A DNA stretch of 64,000 nt from Microbacterium sp. 4R-513 (GCF_011046485.1 NZ_CP049256.1:744001-808000), one strand, 5' to 3'. Numbered from the stretch's first letter, positions 25,519-34,808 are shown. Numbers and translations are program-made. The notes: generated by a model from the sequence alone, not told the origin.

Positions 25519-28500
25519 ATGAGCGACGCTTCGGGAGCCTCGGCACAGCGTGTGCTCGCGCGGTTCTCGCCTGCCACGCAGGACTGGTTCCGCGGCGCCT
25601 TCGCGCAGCCGACGAACGCGCAGATCGGCGCGTGGGATGCGATCTCCGCCGGCAAGCACGCGCTCGTCGTGGCTCCGACGGGCTCCGGCAAGACCCTCTC
25701 CGCCTTCCTGTACGCGATCGACAGGGTCTTCCGCGAGAAGGCTCCCGAGAACTCCGAGCCCGCTCCTGGGCGGGGCAAGAAGAGACGGGATGCCGCGGCA
25801 TCCCCCACCCGCATCCTCTACATCTCTCCGCTGAAAGCCCTCGGCGTCGACGTCGAGCGCAACCTGCGGTCGCCGCTCGTCGGAATCGGGCAGTCGGCGC
25901 GCCGGCTGGGCATCACGGTGCCGGACGTCTCGGTGGGAGTGCGCTCGGGCGACACGACGTCGAGCGATCGTCGGAAGCTGGTCTCGGCGCCGCCCGACAT
26001 CCTCATCACGACTCCCGAGTCGCTCTACCTCATGCTGACGAGCCAGGCGGGGCAGACCCTCGCCGGCGTGCACACCGTGATCATCGACGAGGTGCACGCC
26101 GTCGCGGCGACGAAGCGCGGCGCCCACCTCGCGGTGAGCCTCGAGCGGCTGGACGCCCTTCGCGAATCGCTGCAGCCGGGCTCGCCGCCCGCGCAGCGCA
26201 TCGGGCTGTCGGCGACCGTCCGCCCGATCGACGAGGTCGCCCGGTTCCTCGGCGGCGCGGCGCCGGTCGAGATCGTCGCGCCGAAGTCGTCGAAGGCCTT
26301 CGACCTGCGGGTCGTCGTCCCGGTCGACGACATGCTCAACCCCCCGCCTCCTCCAGGCGCCGACGTCGAAGAGACCCCGCCGGGCGCCGACGAGGACGAG
26401 GACTGGTTCGGCTCGGGAGCCCGGTCCACGTCCGAGAGCACCGAGGTGACGGGGTCGCTGTGGCCGCACGTCGAGGAGGCGATCGTCGATCGCATCCTGC
26501 AGCAGCGCTCCACCATCGTGTTCGTCAACTCCCGGCGGCTCGGCGAGCGGCTGACCGCACGGCTCAACGAGATCTACTCGGAGCGCCTCGGGCTAGATCT
26601 GCCGGAGCCCTCGGGCTCAGGGGCCGGAATGCCCGCGGCGATGATGGCGCAGGCGGGGTCGACCTCGGGCGCCGCCCCCGTGCTCGCGAAGGCGCACCAC
26701 GGCTCGGTCTCGAAGGAGCAGCGCGCGCAGGTCGAGGAGGAGCTCAAGTCCGGCGTGCTGCGCTGCGTCGTGGCGACCTCGAGCCTCGAGCTGGGCATCG
26801 ACATGGGCGCCGTCGACCTCGTGATCCAGGTCGAGGCGCCGCCCTCGGCATCCTCCGGCCTGCAGCGCATCGGCCGCGCGGGGCACCAGGTGGGCGAGGT
26901 GAGCCGCGCCGCACTCTTCCCCAAGCATCGGGGCGACGTGCTGCACACCGCGATCGTCACGGAGCGCATGCTCGCCGGCAAGATCGAGGCGATCTCGGTG
27001 CCGCAGAACCCGCTCGACATCCTCGCGCAGCAGACCGTCGCGGCCTGCGCCGTCGGTCCCGTCGACGTCGAGGGCTGGTACGAGACGGTCAGGCGCAGCG
27101 CGCCGTTCCGCTCGCTGCCCCGCTCGGCCTACGAGGCGACGCTCGACCTGCTCGCGGGCCGCTTCCCCTCCGACGAGTTCGCCGAGCTGCGGCCCCGCGT
27201 CGTGTGGAACCGCGACCTCGGCGTGCTCACGGGCCGGCCCGGAGCGCAACGCATCGCCGTCACGAGCGGCGGCACGATCCCCGATCGCGGCCTGTTCGGC
27301 GTCTTCGTCGCGGGCGAGTCGTCGAATGCTCGCGTGGGCGAGCTGGACGAAGAGATGGTCTACGAGTCGCGCGTCAACGACGTCTTCACGCTCGGCACGA
27401 CCAGCTGGCGCATCGTCGAGATCACGCACGATCGGGTGAACGTCGTGCCCGCGTTCGGACAGCCGGGCAAGGTGCCGTTCTGGCACGGCGACGGCCTCGG
27501 CCGGCCGGCAGAACTCGGTGAGGCCCTGGGGGCCTTCGCGCGCGAGGTCTCGACGGCGAAGCCCGACAAGGCGGAGGCGCGGCTGCGCGAGGCAGGACTC
27601 GACCTCAACGCGACGGGCAACCTCATGGCCTACCTCGCCGAGCAGCGCGAGGCGACCGGCACGCTTCCGACCGACAAGAGCCTGACGGTGGAACGCGGCC
27701 GCGACGAGGTGGGCGACTGGCGTCTCATCCTGCATTCCCCATACGGCATGCCGGTTCATGCGCCATGGGCTCTCGCGGTGAACGCCCGGATCCGCGAGCG
27801 GTTGGGCGTCGACGGATCGGCGGTCGCGAGCGACGACGGGATCATCGCCCGGATTCCGGATGCCACAGCCGAGCCGCCGGGCGCCGAGCTCTTCGTCTTC
27901 GATCCCGACGAGCTCGAGCAGATCGTCACCGACGAGGTCGGCGGCTCTGCGCTGTTCGCCTCGCGGTTCCGGGAGTGTGCGGCACGGGCCCTGCTCATGC
28001 CGAGGACCAATCCGAACCGCCGCAGCCCCCTCTGGCAGCAGCGGCAGCGTTCGGCGCAGCTCCTCGAGGTCGCGCGGCGCTATCCGACCTTCCCGATCAT
28101 CCTCGAGACGCTCCGCGAGGTGCTGCAGGACGTCTACGACGTACCGGCGCTGCTGCGCATCGCCCGCGGCATCGGCGAGCGCCGCATCCGACTTGTCGAG
28201 ACGGAGCCGTCCCAGCCGTCGCCGTACGCGCGCGACCTCCTCTTCGGCTACGTCGGCGCGTTCATGTACGAGGGGGACTCTCCCCTGGCCGAGCGTCGCG
28301 CGGCGGCCCTCTCCGTTGATCCCGCGCTGCTTTCGGAGCTCCTGGGCAAGGTCGAGATGCGCGAGCTCCTCGATCCCGCGATCATCGCGCAGTTCGAGCG
28401 CGAGGTTCAGCGCCTCGAGCCCGAGCGTAGGGCACGGGGCGTCGAGGGCGTCGCCGACCTCCTCCGGATGCTCGGACCCATGGATGCCGCGGAGGTGGCG

Positions 28501-30528
28501 CTGCGGCTGCAGCCTGCGGATACGGCGCCCGCCGCGACCACGCAGGCGGCCGCGCCGCGGCGGGTCGCGGAGGGGCACGCTGACCCCGAGACGGGTGAGT
28601 GGTGGGACGAGGGCGAGGAGTTCGACTCTTCGACAAGCTCACGGACCGGGAATGGTGGCTCAGGGGCCGGGGATGGTGGCTCGGCGGCCGAGGACGAGGC
28701 GTTCGACCCTTCGACAAGCTCAGGGACCGGGGGCGGCGAGGCGGCGCCGCGAGCGGGCTGGTCGTCGGAGCCGCATGCGACCGAGGCCGAGGCATCCGCT
28801 CACCTGACGGCGCTGATCGACTCCCGGCGAGCCATTCCGGTGACGGTCGCCGGGATCACCCGGGTCGCGGCGATCGAGGATGCCGGGCGCCTCCGCGATG
28901 CCCTCGGGGCGGCGCTGCCCGTCGGCATACCGACGGCGTTCCTCGATCCGCTCGCCGACCCGCTCGGCGACCTCGTCGCACGCCACGCGCGCACGCACGG
29001 CCCGTTCACGGCGGACGCCGTCGCCACCCGTCTGGGCCTCGGGGTCGCGGTCATCCGGCACACCCTGCAGCGACTCGAGTCGCAGGGCCGCGTGTCGAGC
29101 GGATTCTTCCTCCCGGAAGCGTCCGCCGAGGCGCAGCAGCGCGGCGACGACCTGGAGTGGTGCGACACCGAGGTGCTGCGGCGGCTGCGCATGCGCTCTC
29201 TCGCCGCCATCCGCGGGAGCGTCGAGCCCGTCTCGCAAGAGGCCTACGCGCGGTTCCTTCCGGCGTGGCAGCACATCTCGCGCCCGCTCGAAGGCGTCGA
29301 CGGCGTCGCGGCCGTCATCGAGCAACTGGCCGGGGTGCCGATCCCGGCGAGCGCGTGGGAGTCGCTCGTGCTCCCCGCGCGCGTCTCGGACTACACGCCG
29401 GCGATGCTCGACGAGCTGACCGCGACGGGCGAGGTCATCTGGTCCGGCCACGGATCGCTCCCCGGCCGCGACGGGTGGATCGCGCTGCATCCCGCCGACG
29501 GCGCGCCGCTCACGCTCGCGCCGCCGAACGAGGAGATCGCGCACGGCACCCTCGAAGAACAGCTGCTCGAGGCGCTCGCGGGCGGCGGGGCGTACTTCGC
29601 CGCGCAGCTCAAGCAGATCACAGGTGCCGAGAACGAGCAGTCGGTCATCGACGCGCTCTGGAGCCTCACGTGGGCGGGCCGCGTCACCAACGACACATTC
29701 GCGCCCATCCGCACGCTCCTCACGGGCGGCTCGCAGGCGCATCGCGTCACGCGGCGTGCACCCCGCGCCCGGATGTACCGGGGCGCGGCGGTGCGGTCGG
29801 TCGCGGCATCCGTCCCTCCCCGTCCGCCCGCGATCGGCGGCCGCTGGTCGCTCCTGCCGCCGGCGGAGATCGACACCGCGCTGCGCGCGACCGCGTCGGC
29901 GAGCCTCCTGCTCGACCGCTACGGCGTCGTGACGCGCGGAGCCGTGCAGTCCGAGGGTCTTCCCGGCGGTTTCGCACAGGCGTACCGCGTGCTCGCCGGC
30001 TTCGAGGAGGCGGGGCACTGCCGGCGGGGCTACGTCATCGAGAAGCTGGGGGCGGCGCAGTTCGCGGCATCCGCCACCGTCGACCGGCTCCGCGAGTTCG
30101 CGGGACTGCCCGACCCCGCACCCCTCAAGGCCGTGACCCTCGCCGCGACGGATCCGGCGAATCCGTACGGGGCGGCGCTCGCGTGGCCCGCGCTGGAGGG
30201 CGTCACCCACCGGCCGGGGCGCAAGGCCGGCGGGATCGTCGTGCTCGTGGACGGCGCCCTCACGCTGTACCTCGAGCGCGGCGGCAAGTCGGCGCTCGCC
30301 TTCACCGACGACGAGCAGCGGCTCGCGGCGGCGGCGCGCGACCTTGCGGCGACAGCACGGGAGCGGCGACTCGACACCCTCACGATCGAGCAGGTCAACG
30401 GCGCCTTCGTCTACACGGCGCCGACGGGTGCCGCCCTTCGCGACGCCGGCTTCGTCGAGTCGCCGAGAGGCCTGACCCTCCGGCGCCTCACGGCGGGGGA
30501 TGCGGCGCGAGCGGCGGCGCATGCCTGA
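25519..30528 (+). CDS. lhr: Lhr-type ATP-dependent DNA helicase
   Basis: 1669 residues, a typical size for the long actinobacterial Lhr. Helicase core: APTGSGKT (Walker A, residues ~52-59), IIDEVHAV (Walker B, ~190), LSATVRP, and in domain 2 VATSSLELGIDMGAVDLVIQ and QRIGRAGHQ. The C-terminal half is the Lhr-specific region of winged-helix and beta-barrel domains. Lhr translocates 3' to 5' and acts in DNA repair, often with a glycosylase; nei follows directly. At residues ~1034-1071 a Ser/Gly-rich linker contains two in-frame copies of a dispersed repeat. The ATG at 25519 has GGAGG four to six bases upstream. Confidence 0.94.
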   Translation: MSDASGASAQRVLARFSPATQDWFRGAFAQPTNAQIGAWDAISAGKHALVVAPTGSGKTLSAFLYAIDRVFREKAPENSEPAPGRGKKRRDAAASPTRILYISPLKALGVDVERNLRSPLVGIGQSARRLGITVPDVSVGVRSGDTTSSDRRKLVSAPPDILITTPESLYLMLTSQAGQTLAGVHTVIIDEVHAVAATKRGAHLAVSLERLDALRESLQPGSPPAQRIGLSATVRPIDEVARFLGGAAPVEIVAPKSSKAFDLRVVVPVDDMLNPPPPPGADVEETPPGADEDEDWFGSGARSTSESTEVTGSLWPHVEEAIVDRILQQRSTIVFVNSRRLGERLTARLNEIYSERLGLDLPEPSGSGAGMPAAMMAQAGSTSGAAPVLAKAHHGSVSKEQRAQVEEELKSGVLRCVVATSSLELGIDMGAVDLVIQVEAPPSASSGLQRIGRAGHQVGEVSRAALFPKHRGDVLHTAIVTERMLAGKIEAISVPQNPLDILAQQTVAACAVGPVDVEGWYETVRRSAPFRSLPRSAYEATLDLLAGRFPSDEFAELRPRVVWNRDLGVLTGRPGAQRIAVTSGGTIPDRGLFGVFVAGESSNARVGELDEEMVYESRVNDVFTLGTTSWRIVEITHDRVNVVPAFGQPGKVPFWHGDGLGRPAELGEALGAFAREVSTAKPDKAEARLREAGLDLNATGNLMAYLAEQREATGTLPTDKSLTVERGRDEVGDWRLILHSPYGMPVHAPWALAVNARIRERLGVDGSAVASDDGIIARIPDATAEPPGAELFVFDPDELEQIVTDEVGGSALFASRFRECAARALLMPRTNPNRRSPLWQQRQRSAQLLEVARRYPTFPIILETLREVLQDVYDVPALLRIARGIGERRIRLVETEPSQPSPYARDLLFGYVGAFMYEGDSPLAERRAAALSVDPALLSELLGKVEMRELLDPAIIAQFEREVQRLEPERRARGVEGVADLLRMLGPMDAAEVALRLQPADTAPAATTQAAAPRRVAEGHADPETGEWWDEGEEFDSSTSSRTGNGGSGAGDGGSAAEDEAFDPSTSSGTGGGEAAPRAGWSSEPHATEAEASAHLTALIDSRRAIPVTVAGITRVAAIEDAGRLRDALGAALPVGIPTAFLDPLADPLGDLVARHARTHGPFTADAVATRLGLGVAVIRHTLQRLESQGRVSSGFFLPEASAEAQQRGDDLEWCDTEVLRRLRMRSLAAIRGSVEPVSQEAYARFLPAWQHISRPLEGVDGVAAVIEQLAGVPIPASAWESLVLPARVSDYTPAMLDELTATGEVIWSGHGSLPGRDGWIALHPADGAPLTLAPPNEEIAHGTLEEQLLEALAGGGAYFAAQLKQITGAENEQSVIDALWSLTWAGRVTNDTFAPIRTLLTGGSQAHRVTRRAPRARMYRGAAVRSVAASVPPRPPAIGGRWSLLPPAEIDTALRATASASLLLDRYGVVTRGAVQSEGLPGGFAQAYRVLAGFEEAGHCRRGYVIEKLGAAQFAASATVDRLREFAGLPDPAPLKAVTLAATDPANPYGAALAWPALEGVTHRPGRKAGGIVVLVDGALTLYLERGGKSALAFTDDEQRLAAAARDLAATARERRLDTLTIEQVNGAFVYTAPTGAALRDAGFVESPRGLTLRRLTAGDAARAAAHA
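28621..28731 (+). repeat. two in-frame copies of a ~30-base repeat inside lhr
   Basis: Copies at 28621-28650 and 28702-28731 share a core TTCGACAAGCTC and a GGACCGGG end, and differ at a few bases. They are translated as FDSSTSSRTG and FDPSTSSGTG. Between them lies a smaller direct repeat with GGTGGCTC. The element also occurs intergenically at 18559. The segment codes for a flexible linker, so insertion there may be tolerated. Confidence 0.7.
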
Positions 30529-30674
30529 ACGGGCACGCTCGAGCAGCACGCGGAAGGTGCGCGAGCGCCGGAGTGTGCACGGGCGGAGGAGTACGCACGG
30601 GCGGAGGTCCGAAGTGCATCGGCTGCACCTCCGCTCGCTCGATCTCCTCCTTCCGCACCGGACGGAGGGCGGCG

Positions 30675-31448
30675 ATGCCTGAGGGCGACACCGTGTACCG
30701 GGCTGCCCGACGCCTGAACGAGGCGCTCGCCGGCTCCGAAGTGACCCGCTTCGAGCTGCGCGTGCCGCAGGCCGCGACCGTCGACCTCCGCGGCGAGATG
30801 GTCCACAGCGTCGTCTCGCGCGGGAAGCATCTGCTCCACCGCATCGGCGACTGGACGCTCCACTCGCACCTCAAGATGGAGGGCGAGTGGCACGTCTATC
30901 GTCCCGGCGAGCGCTGGCACGCGCCGGCGTTCAAGGCGCGAGCGGTCATCTCCACCCCGACCGCCGAGACCGTGGGCTTCGACCTCGCCGACATCGAGGT
31001 CGTGCCGACGCGCGACGAGGGCCGGCTCGTCGACTATCTCGGCCCCGATCCCCTGTCGGAGGACTGGGATCCCGTCGAGGCCGCTCGTCGATTCGGGGCC
31101 GACTCGCGCGCGGCGCATGTCGCCATCCAGGACCAGCGCAACATCGCCGGGTTCGGCAACGAGTACGCCAATGAGATCCTCTTCGTGCGCGGCATCCTGC
31201 CCACCCGGCCGGCGACGGAGACGGATGCCGCGGCCGTCGTGGATCTCGGAGCGCGCATGATCCGCGCCAATCGCAATCGATCCGGGCGCACCTTCACGGG
31301 CGACGCGCGACCGGGGCGATCCACCTGGGTCTACCGCCGTGAGGGGCGGCCGTGCCGGCGATGCGGCACGACGATCCTCGGCGGCGCGCTGGGGGCGGAT
31401 CCGACGCGCGAGCGCATCGTCTTCTGGTGCCCGAACTGCCAGCGGTGA
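30675..31448 (+). CDS. nei: Fpg/Nei-family DNA glycosylase (endonuclease VIII-like)
   Basis: 257 residues. The catalytic N-terminus MPEGDTVYRAA (Pro2 nucleophile, Glu3) identifies Nei rather than Fpg. Also present are HLKMEGEWHVY, the helix-two-turn-helix NIAGFGNEYANEILF, and a C-terminal zinc finger CRRCGTT...CPNCQR. It excises oxidised bases and nicks the abasic site. It lies 146 bases after lhr on the same strand; the two together form a plausible repair unit. The gap carries a 13-base direct repeat (GCACGGGCGGAGG at 30577 and 30595, the second copy variable at its edges). Confidence 0.93.
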   Translation: MPEGDTVYRAARRLNEALAGSEVTRFELRVPQAATVDLRGEMVHSVVSRGKHLLHRIGDWTLHSHLKMEGEWHVYRPGERWHAPAFKARAVISTPTAETVGFDLADIEVVPTRDEGRLVDYLGPDPLSEDWDPVEAARRFGADSRAAHVAIQDQRNIAGFGNEYANEILFVRGILPTRPATETDAAAVVDLGARMIRANRNRSGRTFTGDARPGRSTWVYRREGRPCRRCGTTILGGALGADPTRERIVFWCPNCQR

Positions 31449-31619
31449 CCTTTCGAGCGAGCGGTTCCCGCTATGCCACGCGGTGCTCCAATCCGCAATG
31501 CCCTATGTCGCGAATACCTCTGTGAGGCCCAATAGGGACAGAGGTCATGCACGGGAATGAATTCCCGGGCATTCGGGTTATTCCTATGCTCGGCGCCGAA
31601 AGCGCCGCAGGAGGGGACA
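31449..31619 (+). promoter_or_regulatory. relatively AT-rich leader with inverted repeats before the hexapeptide gene
   Basis: No gene is visible here. ACCTCTGT (31516-31523) pairs with ACAGAGGT (31538-31545), and GGGAAT/ATTCCC (31552-31565) forms a near-palindrome with a two-base centre. TATGCT at 31585-31590 is a good -10. The strip has clearly lower GC than its flanks. It could combine a terminator for nei with a promoter for the next gene. Confidence 0.45.
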
Positions 31620-32027
31620 GTGGGCAAGAACTACATCGACATCGAGAACGACCGCGGCGAGACCCTGCGCTACCGCAAGCACGCGAACGGTCGCGGGCTG
31701 ATCGCGCACGGAGCCAAGGTGCACCCGAGCGCCGTCGTCGAAGCGGGCGCCTATGTCGAGCCGGGGGTTCAGATCGCCGCCGGAGCACACGTCGGTCGAG
31801 GGGTGTGGGTCGAGAGCGACGCCGTCATCGGGCCGGAGGCCGACATCGCGCCTCACGCGCACATCGGACCCGGAGCCGCGATCGGCGCCGGTGCGAAGAT
31901 CGGCGTCCGCACGCAGGTCGGACGCGAGGCCCGTGTCGCCGTGGGTTCACTCATCGGCGACGACGAGACGATCGGCGACGGCGAGCGCGTCGCGACCGAT
32001 CGCCGGGGGCTGCGGCTTGCCGCCTGA
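31620..32027 (+). CDS. hexapeptide-repeat (left-handed beta-helix) protein
   Basis: 135 residues. From about residue 30 the sequence cycles in six-residue steps (AKVHPSAVVEAGAYVEPGVQIAAGAHVGRG and so on; only parts quoted), the rung pattern of LbH acyltransferases. It is shorter than full LpxA/LpxD-type enzymes and lacks a visible catalytic His loop, so enzyme activity is uncertain. The GTG start has an excellent AGGAGGGG ribosome site. The N-terminal ~30 residues (KNYIDIENDRGETLRYRKHA) match nothing I know. Confidence 0.75.
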   Translation: MGKNYIDIENDRGETLRYRKHANGRGLIAHGAKVHPSAVVEAGAYVEPGVQIAAGAHVGRGVWVESDAVIGPEADIAPHAHIGPGAAIGAGAKIGVRTQVGREARVAVGSLIGDDETIGDGERVATDRRGLRLAA

Positions 32028-32138
32028 TCGACCGGGACGGCGCCTCGCCGCCTGCCTACCGACACGGCGTATCGCCGCCTGACCGTACGGACACAACCAC
32101 TCGCCGCCTGACCTGCCGACACAGCGCCTCGCCGCGTG
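32017..32138 (+). repeat. five degenerate tandem repeats, period 27-29 bases
   Basis: The anchor TCGCCGCCTG (first copy TTGCCGCCTG, last TCGCCGCGTG) begins at 32017, 32045, 32072, 32101 and 32129. Most units continue as A/C-rich ACC...CCGACAC. The first unit includes the last codons and stop of the hexapeptide gene, so the array appears to have grown outward from that gene end. No open frame or strong hairpin is formed. Function is unknown. Confidence 0.65.
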
Positions 32139-32200
32139 ACGAACCGGCGCGCGCAGGCCAGGCGCCAGCCCACGTCATCGGTCCGCTCTAGGATCGCCAG

Positions 32201-32764
32201 GTGGCCAAGCGCGTCCTGATCGCCCTCCTCGTCCTGGCTGTCGCCGCCGGGGCGGCGTGGTGGTTCGCGGAGAGGTCGGACGCGCCGGTCGAGGGCTCGT
32301 CCGCTACCGCCGCACCCACGGTGCCGCCGCGGCCGGCTGACGCCTTCCCCATGACGGTGGAATCCGTCCACGACGGCGACACGCTCCGCGCGCACGTCGA
32401 TGCGCCGAACGGTGTCGTCACCGATCTCGCGTCGACGAGGGTGCGCCTCCTGGGTGTCGACACCCCCGAGATCTCGCCGCAGCTGGACTGCTGGGGCGCC
32501 GAGGCGACTGCTCGGCTCGCTGCGCTCGCGCCTCCGGGATCGACCATCTGGGTCGCACCCGACGTCGAGGTGTACGACCAGTACGGCCGGCACCTGCTCT
32601 ACGTGTGGACCGCCGACGGGCGCTTCGTCAACGCCGAGCTCGTCGCGCAGGGTGACGCGCGAACCGAGGTCTACCGGCCGAACACGTTGCACGAAGCGCT
32701 GTTCCGCAGCCTGGAGGCCGACGCGCGTGCCGGCTCAGCGGGGCAATGGGGCGCCTGCGGGTGA
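32201..32764 (+). CDS. thermonuclease-family (staphylococcal nuclease-like) protein, exported
   Basis: 187 residues. A short basic start and one hydrophobic segment (VLIALLVLAVAAGAAWWF) form a signal peptide or anchor; an Ala/Pro/Ser linker leads to the SNase domain. Domain motifs: VHDGDTLRAHV, RLLGVDTPEI and DQYGRHLLYVW. These include the calcium-binding Asp and catalytic Arg/Glu positions of the family. It probably degrades extracellular nucleic acid. TAGGAT is six bases before the GTG start (leaderless pattern). Confidence 0.87.
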   Translation: MAKRVLIALLVLAVAAGAAWWFAERSDAPVEGSSATAAPTVPPRPADAFPMTVESVHDGDTLRAHVDAPNGVVTDLASTRVRLLGVDTPEISPQLDCWGAEATARLAALAPPGSTIWVAPDVEVYDQYGRHLLYVWTADGRFVNAELVAQGDARTEVYRPNTLHEALFRSLEADARAGSAGQWGACG

Positions 32765-32773
32765 TCCGCGTCC

Positions 32774-33172
32774 TCAGGCGAAGAGGAACAGGACGAAGCC
32801 GATGAGCGGCAGTGTGCCCTGGATGAGGGCGGCGCGGAGGTACCTCGAGCCCGTCGTCGTCAGTACGAGCGCCGCGCCGACCATCGATCCCAGGCTGAAG
32901 AGCACGAGGGTGCGGCCCGCGACATCCGCCACCGTGCCCGCTCCCCCCGCCCAGAAGAGCACGAGTCCGATGATCGCGCCGATCGCGAGGAACAGGTTGT
33001 AGAAGCCCTGGTTATAGGCCAGGGGCTTCGTCGCGTCGGCTGTCGCCTGATCGGCGACTCCGAACCGCTTCCATACCCGCGGCCGGGTCCACTGCACGCT
33101 CTCCATCACGAAGATGTACACGTGCAGGAGGGCTGCGAGGGCCGCGAACACCGTCGCGAGGATGGCCACCAT
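32774..33172 (-). CDS. DUF1304 family membrane protein
   Basis: 132 residues with four membrane helices. The start (VFAALAALLHVYIFVMESVQW) and NQGFYNLFLAIGAIIGL are characteristic of DUF1304. No function is established. The ATG at 33172 has TATGGT six bases upstream (leaderless pattern), and the gene diverges from the LysR-substrate-domain gene, with 33 bases between the two starts. Confidence 0.85.
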   Translation of the reverse strand: MVAILATVFAALAALLHVYIFVMESVQWTRPRVWKRFGVADQATADATKPLAYNQGFYNLFLAIGAIIGLVLFWAGGAGTVADVAGRTLVLFSLGSMVGAALVLTTTGSRYLRAALIQGTLPLIGFVLFLFA

Positions 33173-33205
33173 GAGCGAACCATATCGCCCGGCTACGCTG
33201 GCGGC

Positions 33206-33943
33206 ATGGCGAAAGGCGGTGGTTCGCGGCGAGCGCCCCGGCAGGGCAAGAGCGTGAAGAGGACGGATGCCTCGTCCCCGCGCCGCGCGAACACCCCCGC
33301 ACGCGCGACCCGGCCGAAACCCGCCGCCCCGGAGCCCACCGCCCCCGAGCCGTCGACCTTCGTGCTCGGCGCCATCCCCGGAGCGACCCCGGGAAAGTGG
33401 ATCGACACGTGGCGCGAGCGCATGCCGCGGGTCGAGCTGGAGCTGCGCCCGCTCGCCGTCGCCGCCCAGCGCGAGGAGCTGCTGTCCGGCGAACTCGACG
33501 CGGCTCTCGTGCGGCTGCCTCTGGTCGCGGACGGACTGCACGTCATCCCCCTGTACGACGAGCAGCCTGTCGTCGTCGTCTCGAAGGATTCGCATCTGAC
33601 CGCTGTCGACGAGCTGAACCTCGCCGACCTCGAGGGAGAGGTCGTCATCGCACCGCTCGACGACGTCCTGGGCGTCACCGTGCCCGGTGCGGTGGCTCCG
33701 GCCTTCGACCCTCCCGAGACGACGGGGGACGCGATCGCCACGGTCGGCTCCGGGGTCGGCGTCGTGATCGTGCCGATGTCGCTGGCGCGGCTGCACCAGC
33801 GGCGGGACGCGGCATCCATCCCCCTTCGTGACGGGCCGGTATCCCAGGTCGCGCTCGCGTGGCCGGCCGACCGTACGACGCCGCACGTCGACGCGTTCGT
33901 CGGCATCGTGCGGGGGCGGACGGCCAACTCTTCGCGCGCCTGA
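33206..33943 (+). CDS. LysR substrate-binding domain protein lacking the DNA-binding domain
   Basis: 245 residues. The first ~55 are basic, Pro/Ala/Lys-rich and disordered, with no helix-turn-helix. Residues ~55-240 are a LysR-type periplasmic-binding-like fold (LGAIPGATPGKW, ELLSGELDAALVRLP, PVVVVSKDSHL, VGSGVGVVIVPMSLARL). It could be a stand-alone effector sensor or could have a basic tail that binds DNA non-specifically. TACGCT lies six bases before the ATG. Confidence 0.8.
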   Translation: MAKGGGSRRAPRQGKSVKRTDASSPRRANTPARATRPKPAAPEPTAPEPSTFVLGAIPGATPGKWIDTWRERMPRVELELRPLAVAAQREELLSGELDAALVRLPLVADGLHVIPLYDEQPVVVVSKDSHLTAVDELNLADLEGEVVIAPLDDVLGVTVPGAVAPAFDPPETTGDAIATVGSGVGVVIVPMSLARLHQRRDAASIPLRDGPVSQVALAWPADRTTPHVDAFVGIVRGRTANSSRA

Positions 33944-34040
33944 CCGTGCCTCTCGCACCCGGCGCCGGACGGCCCCCGTCTGCGGCGGATCGTGACGTGC
34001 GGGCCGCGCGATCCCGACCCCGCCGCCTAGAATCCTGGGC

Positions 34041-34787
34041 ATGACCCGCGGCCGGTTGCTCTACGTGTGCGTGCGGCCGCAGCAGGGAGCGGCCGCAGCG
34101 GAGTACGAGTCGTTCCGCCGCGCGACCCGCCTCGACGCGTCGCAGCTGGCCCAGCACGACCTCGTGCGCGAGCCGCTCCCGGCCGACGTGTTCGACCGCT
34201 ACAGCGGATTCCTCGTCGGTGGCAGCCCCTTCAACACGACCGATCCCGAGTCGACCAAGACCGACGTCCAGAAGCGCCTGGAGAAGGACCTGACGACCAT
34301 TGCCGAGCAGGCCGCGGCGGCCACGACGGCCGCCCTGTTCACCTGCTACGGCATCGGGGTCGTCACGAGGTTCCTCGGGGGCGAGGTCAGCCGTGCCTAC
34401 CCCGAAGACACCGGAGCGACGGTCGTCGAGCTGACCCGGGAGGGCGCGGCCGATCCTCTGTTCGGCGAGCTGGCGACGCGGTTCTCCGCTCTCACGGCGC
34501 ACAAGGAGGGCTCGGCGGTGCCGCCGCCGGGCGGCGTGCTGCTGGCGAAGAACGAGGGATGCCCCGTGCAGGCGTACCGCGTCGGCGACCGCCTCTACGC
34601 GACCCAGTTCCACCCCGAGCCGACGCCCAAGGCCTTCACGGAGCGCATGGCCGTGTACCGCGACGACGGCTACTTCGCCGCGCACGACTACGAGCACATC
34701 GCGGCGCAGGTGCTCGCGGCATCCGTCACCGAACCCGTGCGGCTGCTGCGGCGGTTCGCCCGGCGCTTCGGTCCCGAGCAGTCCTGA
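34041..34787 (+). CDS. class I glutamine amidotransferase-like protein
   Basis: 248 residues. The nucleophile elbow is FTCYGIGVV (Cys about residue 101), and the His-Glu pair is in YATQFHPEPTP. This is the GMP-synthase-like GATase-1 fold without a synthetase domain. Similar solitary proteins are annotated as GMP synthase or gamma-glutamyl hydrolase; the substrate is unknown. TAGAAT sits seven bases before the ATG, one of the clearest leaderless signals here. Confidence 0.85.
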   Translation: MTRGRLLYVCVRPQQGAAAAEYESFRRATRLDASQLAQHDLVREPLPADVFDRYSGFLVGGSPFNTTDPESTKTDVQKRLEKDLTTIAEQAAAATTAALFTCYGIGVVTRFLGGEVSRAYPEDTGATVVELTREGAADPLFGELATRFSALTAHKEGSAVPPPGGVLLAKNEGCPVQAYRVGDRLYATQFHPEPTPKAFTERMAVYRDDGYFAAHDYEHIAAQVLAASVTEPVRLLRRFARRFGPEQS

Positions 34788-34808
34788 GGGGCGCGGCCCG
34801 ACCAGCCG

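Noticed and set aside
32012..32147. CRISPR array
   Set aside because: Units abut with no spacers, are degenerate, and no cas gene is present.
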